64,000 bases of DNA. Origin: Streptomyces sp. F63. GTDB taxonomy: Bacteria > Actinomycetota > Actinomycetes > Streptomycetales > Streptomycetaceae. The notes under the pieces are model-generated. The model made no database searches. It saw only the letters and a list, made by a program, of their open reading frames with translations, and was not told the DNA's origin. Numbering within the stretch: the stretch's first letter is position 1; each line of letters opens with the position of its first letter. The DNA is taken from contig NZ_JAGPXX010000003.1 of assembly GCF_018070345.1 (NCBI RefSeq), positions 186,001 through 250,000 on the forward strand, written 5' to 3'. Positions 24,799 through 33,725 of the stretch are shown in pieces. A program made the position numbers and the translations under genes.

Positions 24799-26484
24799 AT
24801 GGCCAGGGAATTCCAGCGCGGCCACAAGGCCAGGATCAGTGACCTGACGGCGGGGACGGATCTGTACGTGGGCGTGCAGATATCCGGTCCCGGGCTGTCC
24901 TTCGACATCAGCTGCTTCGGTCTCGACGCGGACGAACGGCTGTCCGACGACCGGTACTTCGTCTTCTTCAACCAGCCGAGGTCGCCGGAGGAGTCGATTC
25001 AGCTCCTCGGCGCGCAGGCGGGGGACACCGAGTCCTTCCGCGTCACCCTCGACCGCGTCCCGCAGGGCATCCACCGGCTGTCGTTCACCGCGACGATCGA
25101 CGGCGCCGGCCAGATGTCCCAGGTCGGGCCCGGCTGCATCCGGATCGTCGCGGGCGGCGAGGAAGTGGCGCGCTACGCCTTCGACGGCTCGGAGTTCAGC
25201 ACCGAACGCGCCGTGATGCTGGGCGACTTCTACCGGAAGGACGTCTGGCGCTTCGCCGCCGTGGGGCAGGGGTTCGACGGCGGACTCGAGGCGCTGCTGA
25301 AGAACTTCGGCGGGGAGGTCCTGGAGGAGGAGACCCCGCAGTCGCAGCAGCCCCCGCAGCAAGGCGGGGCGGTGCCCGGTTTCGCACCGCCCGCGGCCGC
25401 CCCGGCGGCACCGCCCGCCTTCGGCGTCCCCGGAGGGCCGTCCCCGGCGCCGCAGCCCCCGGCGCCGCAGCCCCAGGCGCCGCAGGCGCCCGCCCCCCAG
25501 GCGCCGCCCGCGCCCCAGCCGTCCACGCCCGCCCCGCAGTTCACGCCTCCGCAGGGCACCCCGCCGGCGCCGCCCGCGCCCCGGCATCCCGCCGCCCCGC
25601 AGCCCCACGCCGCGGCACCGACCATGGCCGCGCCCATGGCGCCTCCCGCCGGCCCGCAGCCACCCGGTCCTCCCCCGCCCCCGGCCGCGCCGGCCGCGCC
25701 CGCCGCGCCCTATGGTCCGCCGCCCGGTGGGCAGGGGGCGTTCCCCGGGGCACAACCGCCCGGGATCCAACCGCCCGGAACGCCCGCCCCGTACGGCCCG
25801 CCGCAGGGCACGGGCGCCGTCCCGGCCGGTCTGGGCAGCGCCCTGGAGAAATACCGCGAGGCACCCACCGGGCAGCGGTGGACTCTGCAGAGCCGGCAGC
25901 TCGTCCGGGTCGACCTCGGCGCGGACGACCGGCCCGTCCTGGCTCGTCAGGGCAGCATGGTGCTCTACCAGGGCAAGGTCGACTTCGGCTACAAGGGAGC
26001 GGGTTTCGCCGGCCGGGTCGTCGGCAACGCCACCGGCCAGGAGATGCAGCTGATGCGCTGCACCGGCCGCGGCCAGGTGTTCCTCGCCGAGGACGCCGCG
26101 GAGATCCACCCGATCGAGCTGCAGGGCGACGCGATCTGCGTCTCGTCCGAGAACGTCCTCGCCTTCGACGAGTCCCTCCAGTACGAGGTGCGGCGGATCG
26201 AGGGCCACGGCATCCCCGGCGGGGCACTCTTCACCATGCTGTTCCAGGGCACCGGCACCGTGGTGGTGAAGACGCGGGGCACCCCGGTGGTCCTTCCCGT
26301 CACCCCGACGACCTTCGCCGACAGCAACGCCGTCGTCGCGTGGTCCGCCGCCTCCCAGGTGATCATCTCCAGCCAGGTGCGGCTGCGCCGCAACGCCTAC
26401 CCGGGCCACAGCGGGGAGACCGTGAATCTCCAGTTCCGCGGCGCGCCCGGCAATTTCATCGTCGTCCAGCCGTACGAGGTCTGA
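24799..26484 (+). CDS. TerD domain-AIM24 domain fusion protein with Pro-rich linker
   Basis: The 561-residue protein has an N-terminal TerD/TerE-like domain (about 1-185: DLYVGVQISGPGLSFDISCFGLDADERLSDDRYFVFFNQP, and a RVTLDRVP strand), a Pro/Ala/Gln linker (about 190-350) and a C-terminal AIM24 beta-roll (about 355-561: VDLGADDRPVLARQGSMVLYQGKVDF ... VVVKTRGTPVVLPV). TerD domains bind calcium and belong to tellurite and phage-resistance stress systems; the AIM24 family is of unclear function in bacteria. The ATG at 24799 follows GGGGGGAC. It heads a run of three AIM24 genes with gaps of 11 and 17 nt. Confidence 0.88.
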   Translation: MAREFQRGHKARISDLTAGTDLYVGVQISGPGLSFDISCFGLDADERLSDDRYFVFFNQPRSPEESIQLLGAQAGDTESFRVTLDRVPQGIHRLSFTATIDGAGQMSQVGPGCIRIVAGGEEVARYAFDGSEFSTERAVMLGDFYRKDVWRFAAVGQGFDGGLEALLKNFGGEVLEEETPQSQQPPQQGGAVPGFAPPAAAPAAPPAFGVPGGPSPAPQPPAPQPQAPQAPAPQAPPAPQPSTPAPQFTPPQGTPPAPPAPRHPAAPQPHAAAPTMAAPMAPPAGPQPPGPPPPPAAPAAPAAPYGPPPGGQGAFPGAQPPGIQPPGTPAPYGPPQGTGAVPAGLGSALEKYREAPTGQRWTLQSRQLVRVDLGADDRPVLARQGSMVLYQGKVDFGYKGAGFAGRVVGNATGQEMQLMRCTGRGQVFLAEDAAEIHPIELQGDAICVSSENVLAFDESLQYEVRRIEGHGIPGGALFTMLFQGTGTVVVKTRGTPVVLPVTPTTFADSNAVVAWSAASQVIISSQVRLRRNAYPGHSGETVNLQFRGAPGNFIVVQPYEV

Positions 26485-26495
26485 GGGAGCCCGTG

Positions 26496-27179
26496 ATGGA
26501 CCAGCACATGATCTCGGGTTATGCCCCGGCCCCGGTCGCCGCCCGGATGGAGAACCACGGCCCGAGCATGCTCCGGGTCGCGCTGCAGAGCGGGCAGGAC
26601 CTCTTCGCCCGCACCGGCTCGATGGTCGCCTACGAGGGGTTCGTCCAGTACGAGCCCAACCCGCCCGCCGTGCGCCAGATGGCCTCGCAGTGGCTCACCG
26701 GTGAGGGAGCGCCGCTGATGAAGTGCAGCGGCGACGGTCTGCTCTACCTCGCCGACTACGGCGCGGACGTGGTGTGCGTCCACCTCGCCGACGAAGCGCT
26801 GTCGGTCAACGGCACCAACCTCCTCGCCTTCGACGCCCATCTCCAGTGGGGCGTCCAGCGGGTCAAGGGGATGGCCAAGTTCGCCGGCCAGGGCCTCTTC
26901 AACGTGGCCGTCTCCGGTACCGGCTGGGTGGCGCTGACCTCGCGGGGCACTCCGATCGTCGTCGACTGCGGCCGGGGCGAGGACGAGACCTACGTGGACC
27001 CGGACGCCCTCGTGGCCTGGTCCAGCGGTCTGAAGATGAAGGGCAAGCGCAGCTTCAAGGCGTCCTCGATGATCGGCCGCGGCAGCGGTGAGGCCTACCA
27101 ACTCGGCTTCTCCGGCCAGGGCTTCGTGGTCGTCCAGCCGAGCGAGGACAGCACCGACCGGCTCCGGGCCCGGGGCTGA
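26496..27179 (+). CDS. AIM24 family protein, copy 2
   Basis: The 227-residue protein is a single AIM24 domain: LRVALQSGQDLFARTGSMVAYEGFVQYE, GEGAPLMKCSGDGLLYLADYGADV, VAVSGTGWVALTSRGTPIVVD and a closing GFVVVQPSE. It aligns by eye to the C-terminal domain of the upstream fusion. It starts 11 nt after that gene; a GTG 3 nt earlier (26493) is an alternative start. No signal peptide or membrane segment. Function unknown; it probably forms a complex or oligomer with its neighbours. Confidence 0.87.
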   Translation: MDQHMISGYAPAPVAARMENHGPSMLRVALQSGQDLFARTGSMVAYEGFVQYEPNPPAVRQMASQWLTGEGAPLMKCSGDGLLYLADYGADVVCVHLADEALSVNGTNLLAFDAHLQWGVQRVKGMAKFAGQGLFNVAVSGTGWVALTSRGTPIVVDCGRGEDETYVDPDALVAWSSGLKMKGKRSFKASSMIGRGSGEAYQLGFSGQGFVVVQPSEDSTDRLRARG

Positions 27180-27196
27180 GGGGGGGACGGGAACAG

Positions 27197-27958
27197 ATGC
27201 AGAGTCCGCTGTTCGGCCACACCGAGAACCAGAGCCAGGAGCGCTACGCGCTGCAGAACCCGCAGATGCTGCGGGTCGCGCTCGGGGGGCACGACGACAT
27301 CCTCGCCCGCAAGGGCAGCATGGTCGCTTACCAGGGCCTGGTCGAGTTCGACGGCGAGTACCAGCCGCAGAACCGGCAGCGCGCCCGCGCCCACACCGGC
27401 GAGGGCCTGGACCTGATGCGCTGCTCCGGCCAGGGCACGGTCTACCTGGCCAACCTCGCGCAGTACGTGCACATCCTGGACGTGGACCAGGAAGGGCTCA
27501 CCGTCGACAGCGCGTACGTCCTCGCGCTGGACTCCTCGCTGCACTGGGAGACCATCGCCGTCGACAGCCAGTTCGGCATCTCCGGCTCCGGGGCCTACAA
27601 CCTGCAGATCTCCGGCCAAGGCAAGGTCGCGCTGATGACCTCCGGCAAGCCCCTGATGCTCCAGGTGACGCCCGACAGGTACGTCAACGCGGACGCGGAC
27701 GCGGTGGTCGCCTGGTCGACCTCGCTGCGGGTGCAGATGCAGGCGCAGACCCATTCCTCCGGGGTTCTCCGGCGGCGGGGGAACACCGGCGAGGGCTGGG
27801 AGCTCAGTTTCCTCGGCCAGGGGTACGCCCTCGTCCAGCCCAGTGAGCTGTTGCCCCCGCAGAACGCCGTCATCGGCCAGGGGATCCGGGCCCAGTACGG
27901 CATGGGACCGCAGGGAGCGCACGGCCAGAACCAGGGGAACATCTGGACGAACCGCTGA
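27197..27958 (+). CDS. AIM24 family protein, copy 3
   Basis: The 253-residue AIM24 domain protein shares LRVALGGHDDILARKGSMVAYQGLVEFD, GLDLMRCSGQGTVYLANLAQYVHIL and GYALVQPSE with copy 2, and has a longer C-terminal tail rich in Gly and Gln. Its start lies 17 nt after the previous stop behind a GGGGGGACGGG ribosome site. It is the last gene of the cluster, closed by a strong hairpin. Confidence 0.87.
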   Translation: MQSPLFGHTENQSQERYALQNPQMLRVALGGHDDILARKGSMVAYQGLVEFDGEYQPQNRQRARAHTGEGLDLMRCSGQGTVYLANLAQYVHILDVDQEGLTVDSAYVLALDSSLHWETIAVDSQFGISGSGAYNLQISGQGKVALMTSGKPLMLQVTPDRYVNADADAVVAWSTSLRVQMQAQTHSSGVLRRRGNTGEGWELSFLGQGYALVQPSELLPPQNAVIGQGIRAQYGMGPQGAHGQNQGNIWTNR

Positions 27959-27995
27959 CGCACCGCTGACGCACCGCTGACGCAGCGGTGCGTCA
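27953..27995. terminator. Repeat-built hairpin between convergent genes
   Basis: Three tandem 11-bp units (CGCTGACGCAC, the last ending in G) begin within the AIM24 stop codon. The second and third units form a perfect 13-bp stem (27967-27979 with 27983-27995) with a 3-nt loop. It separates the AIM24 operon from the convergent NUDIX gene. Confidence 0.75.
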
Positions 27996-28090
27996 GGACG
28001 CCGGTCCGCCGGTCCGCGCCCCCCCGGCCCGGACCGGCGTCCGCTCAGCCGGCGTCCGCCCGGTCGCGGGCGGTTCGCACGTGCGGCGCC

Positions 28091-28669
28091 TCAGAGCAGC
28101 GCACGGGCGCTCTCAGCCAGCCGGACGACGGAGGTGTCGGCCACGCGCCGCACCTCGTCCCAGCCGTACCAGCGCAGTTCCAGGGACTCCTCGCTCACGG
28201 CCTCCACCGATCCGGCCGGGGCGAGGGCCGCGTACTGCACGTCCAGATGCCAGGCGCAGGGCGTGAGGTGCCGGTCGAGCCGGACCGGCCCGCCGGGGAG
28301 CAGTTCCAGCCCGGGGATACCGGACTCCTCGGTGGCCTCCCGCAGTGCGGCGCCCGCCAGTGTGGTGTCCCCGGGTTCGCAGTGGCCGCCCGTCTGCAGC
28401 CACATCCCCAGCTTCCGGTGCAGGGTCAGCAGCACCCGCCCGGTGTCCGGGTCCACCACCAGCGCGCTCGCCGTGATGTGCCCCTCCCGGCAGCCCTTCC
28501 CCATGCCGTCCGGGTGCGCGGCCAGATGCGCGAGGTAGTCCCGCCGCAACTCCTCCTGACCGGAACCGGCCGGCGGGCGCTCGCCCGGAGCCGACGGGGC
28601 GGGGCGGGCCGCCGGGACCCGCGGGGTCCAGCTCTCCAGTACGTGCTTCGCGTCCGCGTGCAGGCTCAC
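28091..28669 (-). CDS. NUDIX hydrolase
   Basis: The 192-residue protein has a full Nudix box (GHCEPGDTTLAGAALREATEESGI) after GRVLLTLHRKLGMWLQTGGH, which resembles the IPP-isomerase/ADP-ribose group. Its substrate is not predictable. The GTG start overlaps the stop of the upstream zincin gene (GTGA), so the two are co-translated. Confidence 0.88.
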   Translation of the reverse strand: MSLHADAKHVLESWTPRVPAARPAPSAPGERPPAGSGQEELRRDYLAHLAAHPDGMGKGCREGHITASALVVDPDTGRVLLTLHRKLGMWLQTGGHCEPGDTTLAGAALREATEESGIPGLELLPGGPVRLDRHLTPCAWHLDVQYAALAPAGSVEAVSEESLELRWYGWDEVRRVADTSVVRLAESARALL

Positions 28670-30114
28670 TTGGCGCCGTCGTCCCCCCGCCCGGAGCCGC
28701 CGGGCTCTCCGCCCTCCGCGTCCCGGTCCTCGCGCCCGGTGTCCTTGCCGGAACCGCCGGCCGCCTCCCCGAGCATCTTGTCGAGCTCGGAGAAGTCCAC
28801 CTGCTCGCGGTGGACGAAGCCGTCCGGGTCGTCCAGGTCCTCCGCCGTGGGCAGCATGTCCGGGTGCTCCCAGAGGGCGTCCCGGCCGTCGGCTCCCCGG
28901 GCGTCGGTGAGCGACGCCCACAGCCGGGAGGCGTCCCGCAGCCGGCGCGGCCGCAGCTCCAGCCCGATGAGGGTGGCGAAGGTCTGCTCGGCGGGCCCGC
29001 CGGTCGCGCGGCGCCGGCGCAGCATCTCGCGGAGCGCGCCCGACGAGGGCAGATGCGGCGACGCCGCCGCGTGCACCACCGCGTCCACCCAGCCCTCGAC
29101 GAGAGCGAGGGCCGTCTCCAGCCGGGCCAGCGCCGCCTTCTGCTCGGGTGTGTCCTCGGGCTGGAACATGCCCTGCTGCAGGGCTTCCTGCAGCTGCTCG
29201 GGGCGCGAGGGGTCGAGCTGGCCGACGACGTCCTCCAGCTTGGCGGTGTCCACCTTGATGCCGCGCGCATAGCCCTCGACGGCGCCGAACAGATGCGAGC
29301 GCAGCCACGGCACATGGTCGAAGAGCCGCTGGTGGGCCGCTTCCCGCAGGGCGAGGTAGAGCCGCACCTCGTCCAGCGGAACGCCGAGGTCCTCGCCGAA
29401 GGCGGCGATGTTCACCGGCAGCAGCGCTGCCTTGTGCGGCGGTCCCAGCGGCAGTCCGATGTCGGTGGAGCCGACGACCTCGCCCGCCAGCGTGCCCACG
29501 GCCTGGCCGATCTGGGTGCCGAACATGGCGCCGCCCATCGACCGCATCATCCCGAGCAGGGGGCCCGCCATGGCCTGCATCTCCTCGGGCAGGACGTCGC
29601 CCATGGCGCCCGCTACGCGCTCGGCGACCGGGTCCACCAGCGCCTTCCACGCCGGCAGCGTCGCCTCGACCCATTCGGCCCGGCTCCAGGCCACCGCCGA
29701 GCTGGAACCGGAGGGCAGCGAGGTGATCCCGTCGAGCCAGAGGTCCGCGAGCCGTACGGCCTCCTCCACGGAGGAGCGCTCGGCGGGCGTGACGCTCGGG
29801 TCCCCGGCTCCCCCGGCGGCACTCCGGGCCACCGTCTGCCGCGCGATGTCCTTGGCCATGTCCCAGTTCACGGGGCCGCCCTCGTAGGAGAGCATCTGGC
29901 CGAGCTGCTGGAAGGCCGCGCCGAGGTCGTTGGGGTTCAGGGAACCGAACATCGCGGCGAGCGGGTTGTCACCGCCCGGCCCCCCGGGCCCCGTGCCGAA
30001 CCCGAAGGGATTCGCCGGGCCCCGGCCACCGCCCTCGCCGCCCTGCTTCCTGCCGTCGTCGCCGTCCTCCGGCTCCTCCGGCGGAAGGCCGAATCCGAAT
30101 GGGTTGTCACTCAC
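28666..30114 (-). CDS. Zincin_2/DUF2342 family metalloprotease-like protein
   Basis: The 482-residue protein starts with a Gly/Pro-rich disordered segment (NPFGFG repeated) followed by the conserved helical domain annotated as zinc-dependent metalloprotease or coenzyme F420 biosynthesis-associated (GPVNWDMAKDIARQTVA, MAGPLLGMMRSMGGAMFGTQIGQAVG, LREAAHQRLFDHVPWLR). The His pair around EAAHQRLFDH is the candidate zinc site; a classic HExxH is not present, so catalysis is unproven. It is co-translated with the NUDIX gene and divergent from the SDR gene. Its place near uvrD2 and wblC is conserved in mycobacteria. Confidence 0.82.
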   Translation of the reverse strand: MSDNPFGFGLPPEEPEDGDDGRKQGGEGGGRGPANPFGFGTGPGGPGGDNPLAAMFGSLNPNDLGAAFQQLGQMLSYEGGPVNWDMAKDIARQTVARSAAGGAGDPSVTPAERSSVEEAVRLADLWLDGITSLPSGSSSAVAWSRAEWVEATLPAWKALVDPVAERVAGAMGDVLPEEMQAMAGPLLGMMRSMGGAMFGTQIGQAVGTLAGEVVGSTDIGLPLGPPHKAALLPVNIAAFGEDLGVPLDEVRLYLALREAAHQRLFDHVPWLRSHLFGAVEGYARGIKVDTAKLEDVVGQLDPSRPEQLQEALQQGMFQPEDTPEQKAALARLETALALVEGWVDAVVHAAASPHLPSSGALREMLRRRRATGGPAEQTFATLIGLELRPRRLRDASRLWASLTDARGADGRDALWEHPDMLPTAEDLDDPDGFVHREQVDFSELDKMLGEAAGGSGKDTGREDRDAEGGEPGGSGRGDDGAK

Positions 30115-30310
30115 GGGCTTCCTCGGCTCGTAGGGCCGCCGGCTCCGGCCGGCGGCGACTGTCCGGCGTCACCACCCAGCGTAGACACGTCGGCCCCGTT
30201 CTTGGCTCGGGTGCTCCGCCGCCCCACCGCCTGCGGCAGGATGGACGCCACCTGGTCCGTACGCTCAGGCGCACGTACGCATGTACGCAGACAACCGCTG
30301 GAGACGCCCG

Positions 30311-31420
30311 GTGAGTTCCCCAGATCATCAAGTTCGCGCAACGCGAAACCCCCCGCCGGCGACCGCGCGGCGGCCCGTCGTCGCGGTCACCGGCGCCGCG
30401 ACGGGAGCCGGTGAGCTGCTGACCCGGCGGCTCGCGGCCTCGGAACAGATCAAGCAGGTCATCGCGATCGACGAGCGGCGCGGGGAGGTGCCGGAGGCCG
30501 AGTGGCACCTCCTCGACGTGCGCGATCCGCTCATCGCCGGGAAGCTCCGCGGCGTCGACGTGGTGGTGCACCTCGCGCTCGATCTCGACCTGGAGTCCGA
30601 CCCGGCCGCGCGTACCGCGTACAACGTCCGCGGTACCCAGACCGTCCTCACCGCCGCCGCGGCCGCCGGTGTGCGCCGTGTCGTGCTGTGCACCTCGGCG
30701 ATGGTCTACGGCGCCCTGCCCGACAACGACGTTCCGCTCGCGGAGGACGCCGAACTGCGCGCCACCGCCGACGCCACGGGCGTCGGCGACCTGCTGGAGA
30801 TCGAACGGCTCGGCCGCCGGGCGCCCCGCGCCCACCCGGGCCTCAATGTGACGGTGGCCCGGCCCACCGTGCTGGTCGGCGGCACCGACACGGCCCTCAC
30901 CCGCTACTTCGAGTCACCGCGGCTGCTGGTCGTCGCCGGTTCCCGCCCGACCTGGCAGTTCTGCCACATGGAGGACCTGGTGAGCGCCCTGGAGTACGCG
31001 GCGCTGGAGCAGGTCGAGGGCGAGTTCGTGGTCGGCTGCGACGGCTGGCTGGAGCAGGAGGAGATCGAGGAGCTCTCCGGAATCCGGCGGATGGAGCTTC
31101 CGTCCGCCGTCGCCCTCGGCGCCGCCTCCCGCCTGCACCGGCTCGGCCTCACCCCGTCCCCGGCCGGTGATCTGGCCTACACGATGCACCCCTGGGTCGT
31201 CAGCGGCAGCAGGCTGCACGAGGCGGGATGGCGGCCCCGGTACACGAACGAGGAGGTCCTCGCCGAACTGCTGGACGAGGTGGCGGGCCGGCACACCGTC
31301 GCGGGCCGCCGGCTGGGCCGCAAGGACGCCACCACGCTGGGTGCCGCGGGCGCCACCGTCGCCCTGGTCGGCACGGCCGCCCTCGTGCGCCGGGCGCGCA
31401 AGGCCCGCCGCCGCCTCTGA
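30311..31420 (+). CDS. SDR/NAD-dependent epimerase family protein
   Basis: The 369-residue protein has an N-terminal Rossmann motif (VAVTGAATGAGELLTRRL, about residue 23) and the extended-SDR pattern VVHLALDLD ... NVRGTQTVLTAAAAAGVRRVVLCTSAMVYG. The usual YxxxK is not intact after MVYG, so this may be an atypical, non-catalytic member. The C-terminus (about 345-369) has a hydrophobic stretch and an Arg/Lys tail that could anchor it to the membrane. The GTG at 30311 is preferred; the ATG at 30281 lies in the promoter. Confidence 0.82.
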   Translation: MSSPDHQVRATRNPPPATARRPVVAVTGAATGAGELLTRRLAASEQIKQVIAIDERRGEVPEAEWHLLDVRDPLIAGKLRGVDVVVHLALDLDLESDPAARTAYNVRGTQTVLTAAAAAGVRRVVLCTSAMVYGALPDNDVPLAEDAELRATADATGVGDLLEIERLGRRAPRAHPGLNVTVARPTVLVGGTDTALTRYFESPRLLVVAGSRPTWQFCHMEDLVSALEYAALEQVEGEFVVGCDGWLEQEEIEELSGIRRMELPSAVALGAASRLHRLGLTPSPAGDLAYTMHPWVVSGSRLHEAGWRPRYTNEEVLAELLDEVAGRHTVAGRRLGRKDATTLGAAGATVALVGTAALVRRARKARRRL

Positions 31421-31484
31421 GCGCCCGGCGCCTCGCGCGGGCGCCGGTTCCCCGATCCCCGCCCGGTGCGGCACGATGGGCGCC

Positions 31485-31943
31485 ATGGCACGGACGTACG
31501 AGCATCCCGGCGAGCAGGCCCACCCCGACCCGATCCGCCTGCTGGCGGTCCGCGACAGCCCCCTCTCGCTCGACGAGGTGTTCGGGGCCGTGCCGGACGA
31601 CGCCGCGGGCGGCACCGCGCTCTTCGTCGGCACGGTGCGGAACCATGACGAGGGCTCCGGTGTGGCGGCCCTGGGCTACACCGCCCACCCCACGGCCGAG
31701 ACCGAGCTGCGGCGGGTGGCGGAGAAGGTGGCCGCGGAGTTCCCGGTACGGGCGCTGGCCGCCGTTCACCGGGTGGGCGACCTGTCGGTGGGGGACGTGG
31801 CCGTGGTGGTCGCGGTCTCCTGTCCGCATCGTGCGGAGGCCTTCGACGCCTGCCGGCGCCTCATCGACGACCTCAAGCACGAGGTCCCCATCTGGAAGCA
31901 CCAGCAGTTCACCGACGGCACCGAACAATGGGTCGGGGCGTAG
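31485..31943 (+). CDS. moaE: Molybdopterin synthase catalytic subunit MoaE
   Basis: The 152-residue protein shows the MoaE pattern: GTALFVGTVRNHDEGSGVAALGYTAHP, VHRVGDLSVGDVAVVVAVSCPHRAEAFDACRRLIDDLK and VPIWKHQQF with the catalytic lysines. Together with MoaD it converts precursor Z to molybdopterin. The ATG at 31485 is preferred to 31476 because CACGAT is 7 nt upstream. It stands alone here, far from modABC at 0.9-4.2 kb. Confidence 0.92.
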   Translation: MARTYEHPGEQAHPDPIRLLAVRDSPLSLDEVFGAVPDDAAGGTALFVGTVRNHDEGSGVAALGYTAHPTAETELRRVAEKVAAEFPVRALAAVHRVGDLSVGDVAVVVAVSCPHRAEAFDACRRLIDDLKHEVPIWKHQQFTDGTEQWVGA

Positions 31944-32188
31944 AGGGGCGGGGCGCGGCGCGCGGACACGGCGGAACGCCCCCGGCCGAGGGGGACAGAC
32001 CCCGGTACGGGCGGAAAAGCGGTGTACCGCCCCGCGTGCCGGGTATCAACCGGAAAGCCACCGTGCTCCCGCCCGGCTTGCGTAACCGCCCCCCTGCCGC
32101 GAGCGTTGACAGTGCGGATGGCTAATCTGCTCATCTGTTGTTGATGCGCGCTGATGAACGCGCTGGTGCGGGGAGTCGGGAGGCCGGC

Positions 32189-32398
32189 ATGGCGGCTGTC
32201 GCCTGGTTGCTGATTCCGGTGGTCGCGGCGGTGGCCGCGGGGGTGTGGGCCCGCTGGGCGGCCCGCAAGCGCAAGACCGGGGATGTCGCCGAACTCGCCG
32301 GTTACGCGAAGTTCCGCGAGGCGATGGAGCGCTCCGGTTCCGTGCCCGGGCCGGCCGCCTCGGACCGGGGGCCGGCCTCCGGCTCCGACGCGGCCTGA
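32189..32398 (+). CDS. Small single-pass membrane protein
   Basis: The 69-residue protein has one N-terminal transmembrane helix (AVAWLLIPVVAAVAAGVWARW) followed by a basic stretch (AARKRKTG) and a soluble tail with AELAGYAKFREAME. The ATG at 32189 has GGGAGG just upstream. A TTGACA lies at 32106-32111. Function unknown; the basic stretch after the helix suggests an Nout-Cin orientation. Confidence 0.75.
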   Translation: MAAVAWLLIPVVAAVAAGVWARWAARKRKTGDVAELAGYAKFREAMERSGSVPGPAASDRGPASGSDAA

Positions 32399-32464
32399 CC
32401 CGCGGCCCCGCTCCTCCCCGCGGCCCGCGCGGCGTACCCCGGCGCGGTCCTCGGCCGTGCCCCC

Positions 32465-32493
32465 GGGCCGTTCCGGGCCGTTCCGGGCCGTCC
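32465..32493 (+). repeat. Short tandem repeat in the gap before the PDZ-Lon gene
   Basis: Two 10-bp copies of GGGCCGTTCC and a degenerate third (GGGCCGTCC). Simple-sequence origin; no coding content seen. Confidence 0.6.
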
Positions 32494-32568
32494 GTGAGCC
32501 CTCCCGGGCAGTCCCCGGACGGCCCGCCCCGCGAGTGGACCCCTGACCCGGTCCCGTACTGTCGTTCC

Positions 32569-33657
32569 ATGCCACGCCGCACTGCGACGATGCTCGCCTC
32601 CACCCTGCTGCTGATCGCGCTGCTGTGCGCCGGGGTGCTGATTCCGGTGCCGTACTCGGAGATGTCCCCCGGCCCGACCGTGAACACGCTCGAGAAGCAC
32701 GGCGGCGAGGAGGTGCTCCAGGTGACCGGCCGGAAGACCTATCCGGCCACCGGCCACCTCAACATGACGACGGTCAGAGTCACCGGCGCCGACTACCGGA
32801 TGAACCTCGCCGAGGCGGTCTACGGCTGGCTTTCCCGGGACGCCGTCGTGCCGCACAGCACCCTCTACCCGGACGGGCAGACGGCGGAGCAGGCGGACGA
32901 GGAGAACGCCGAGGAGTTCAGCCAGTCGCAGGAGAGCGCCAAGGTGGCGGCCCTCAAGGAACTGGGCATACCCGTGACCTCGTGGGTGGTCGTGGCCTCC
33001 GTGGTCGAGGGCGGGGCCTCGGAGGGCAGGCTGCACGCCGGTGACGTGATCAGGGCCGTGGACGGGAAGGCGGTGCGCAAGCCGGCGGACGTGGCGGACT
33101 TCGTCACCGAACACGAGCCCGGTGAGCGGGTGGAGTTCACCGTCGTGCCCGCCAAGAAGGCCGCGGCGGCGGAGAAGGCGGGCAAGGCGGAGCCGAAGGA
33201 GACCGAGACGGTCACCGTCACCGCCGGCAAGGCGCCCGAGGACGGCCGCGCCCTCGTCGGCATTCAGGCGGGAACGGACCACACCTTCCCGTTCGACATC
33301 GACATCAAGCTCGCCGACGTCGGGGGGCCCAGTGCCGGACTGATGTTCTCGCTCGGTCTCGTCGACAAGCTGACCCCCGGCTCGCTGACCGGCGGGAAGT
33401 TCGTCGCCGGCACCGGGACGATCGACGAGGCGGGCAAGGTCGGCCCCATCGGCGGCATCCAGATGAAGACGATCGGCGCCCGGGAGCAGGGCGCGGAGTT
33501 CTTCCTGACCCCGGCGGACAACTGCCGGGCCGCCCTCGTCGGCAAGCCGGCCGGGCTGACCCTCGTCAAGGTCCGCACCCTCCGCGACGCCGTGGACTCC
33601 CTGGAGAAGATCGCCGAGGGCCGGACGGCCGCCCTGCCCCGCTGCCCGGCGGGCTGA
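32569..33657 (+). CDS. Membrane-anchored PDZ-Lon (S16) protease
   Basis: The 362-residue protein has an N-terminal membrane anchor (ATMLASTLLLIALLCAGVLIPV), a PDZ domain (about 130-205: VVEGGASEGRLHAGDVIRAVDGKAV) and a C-terminal Lon proteolytic domain with the Ser of GGPSAGLMFSLGL and the Lys of GGIQMKTIGA forming the Ser-Lys dyad. It acts outside the membrane face. TACTGT lies 6 nt before the ATG at 32569 (leaderless). In mycobacteria the homologue is likewise beside the UPF0182 gene. Confidence 0.92.
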   Translation: MPRRTATMLASTLLLIALLCAGVLIPVPYSEMSPGPTVNTLEKHGGEEVLQVTGRKTYPATGHLNMTTVRVTGADYRMNLAEAVYGWLSRDAVVPHSTLYPDGQTAEQADEENAEEFSQSQESAKVAALKELGIPVTSWVVVASVVEGGASEGRLHAGDVIRAVDGKAVRKPADVADFVTEHEPGERVEFTVVPAKKAAAAEKAGKAEPKETETVTVTAGKAPEDGRALVGIQAGTDHTFPFDIDIKLADVGGPSAGLMFSLGLVDKLTPGSLTGGKFVAGTGTIDEAGKVGPIGGIQMKTIGAREQGAEFFLTPADNCRAALVGKPAGLTLVKVRTLRDAVDSLEKIAEGRTAALPRCPAG

Positions 33658-33725
33658 GCCCGGGCGGCACGGGCCGCCCCCGCCCCCGTGGGCACCCGCG
33701 GCCGTCCGGACCGGCGGGGGCCGCG

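Noticed and set aside
24799..27958. A complete tellurite-resistance or phage-defence ter operon
   Set aside because: Only one TerD domain is present, with no TerC, TerB, TerZ or associated kinase and phosphoribosyltransferase genes.
27953..27995. A possible CRISPR-like array
   Set aside because: Only three 11-bp units with no spacers; explained as a hairpin terminator. No cas genes in the window.
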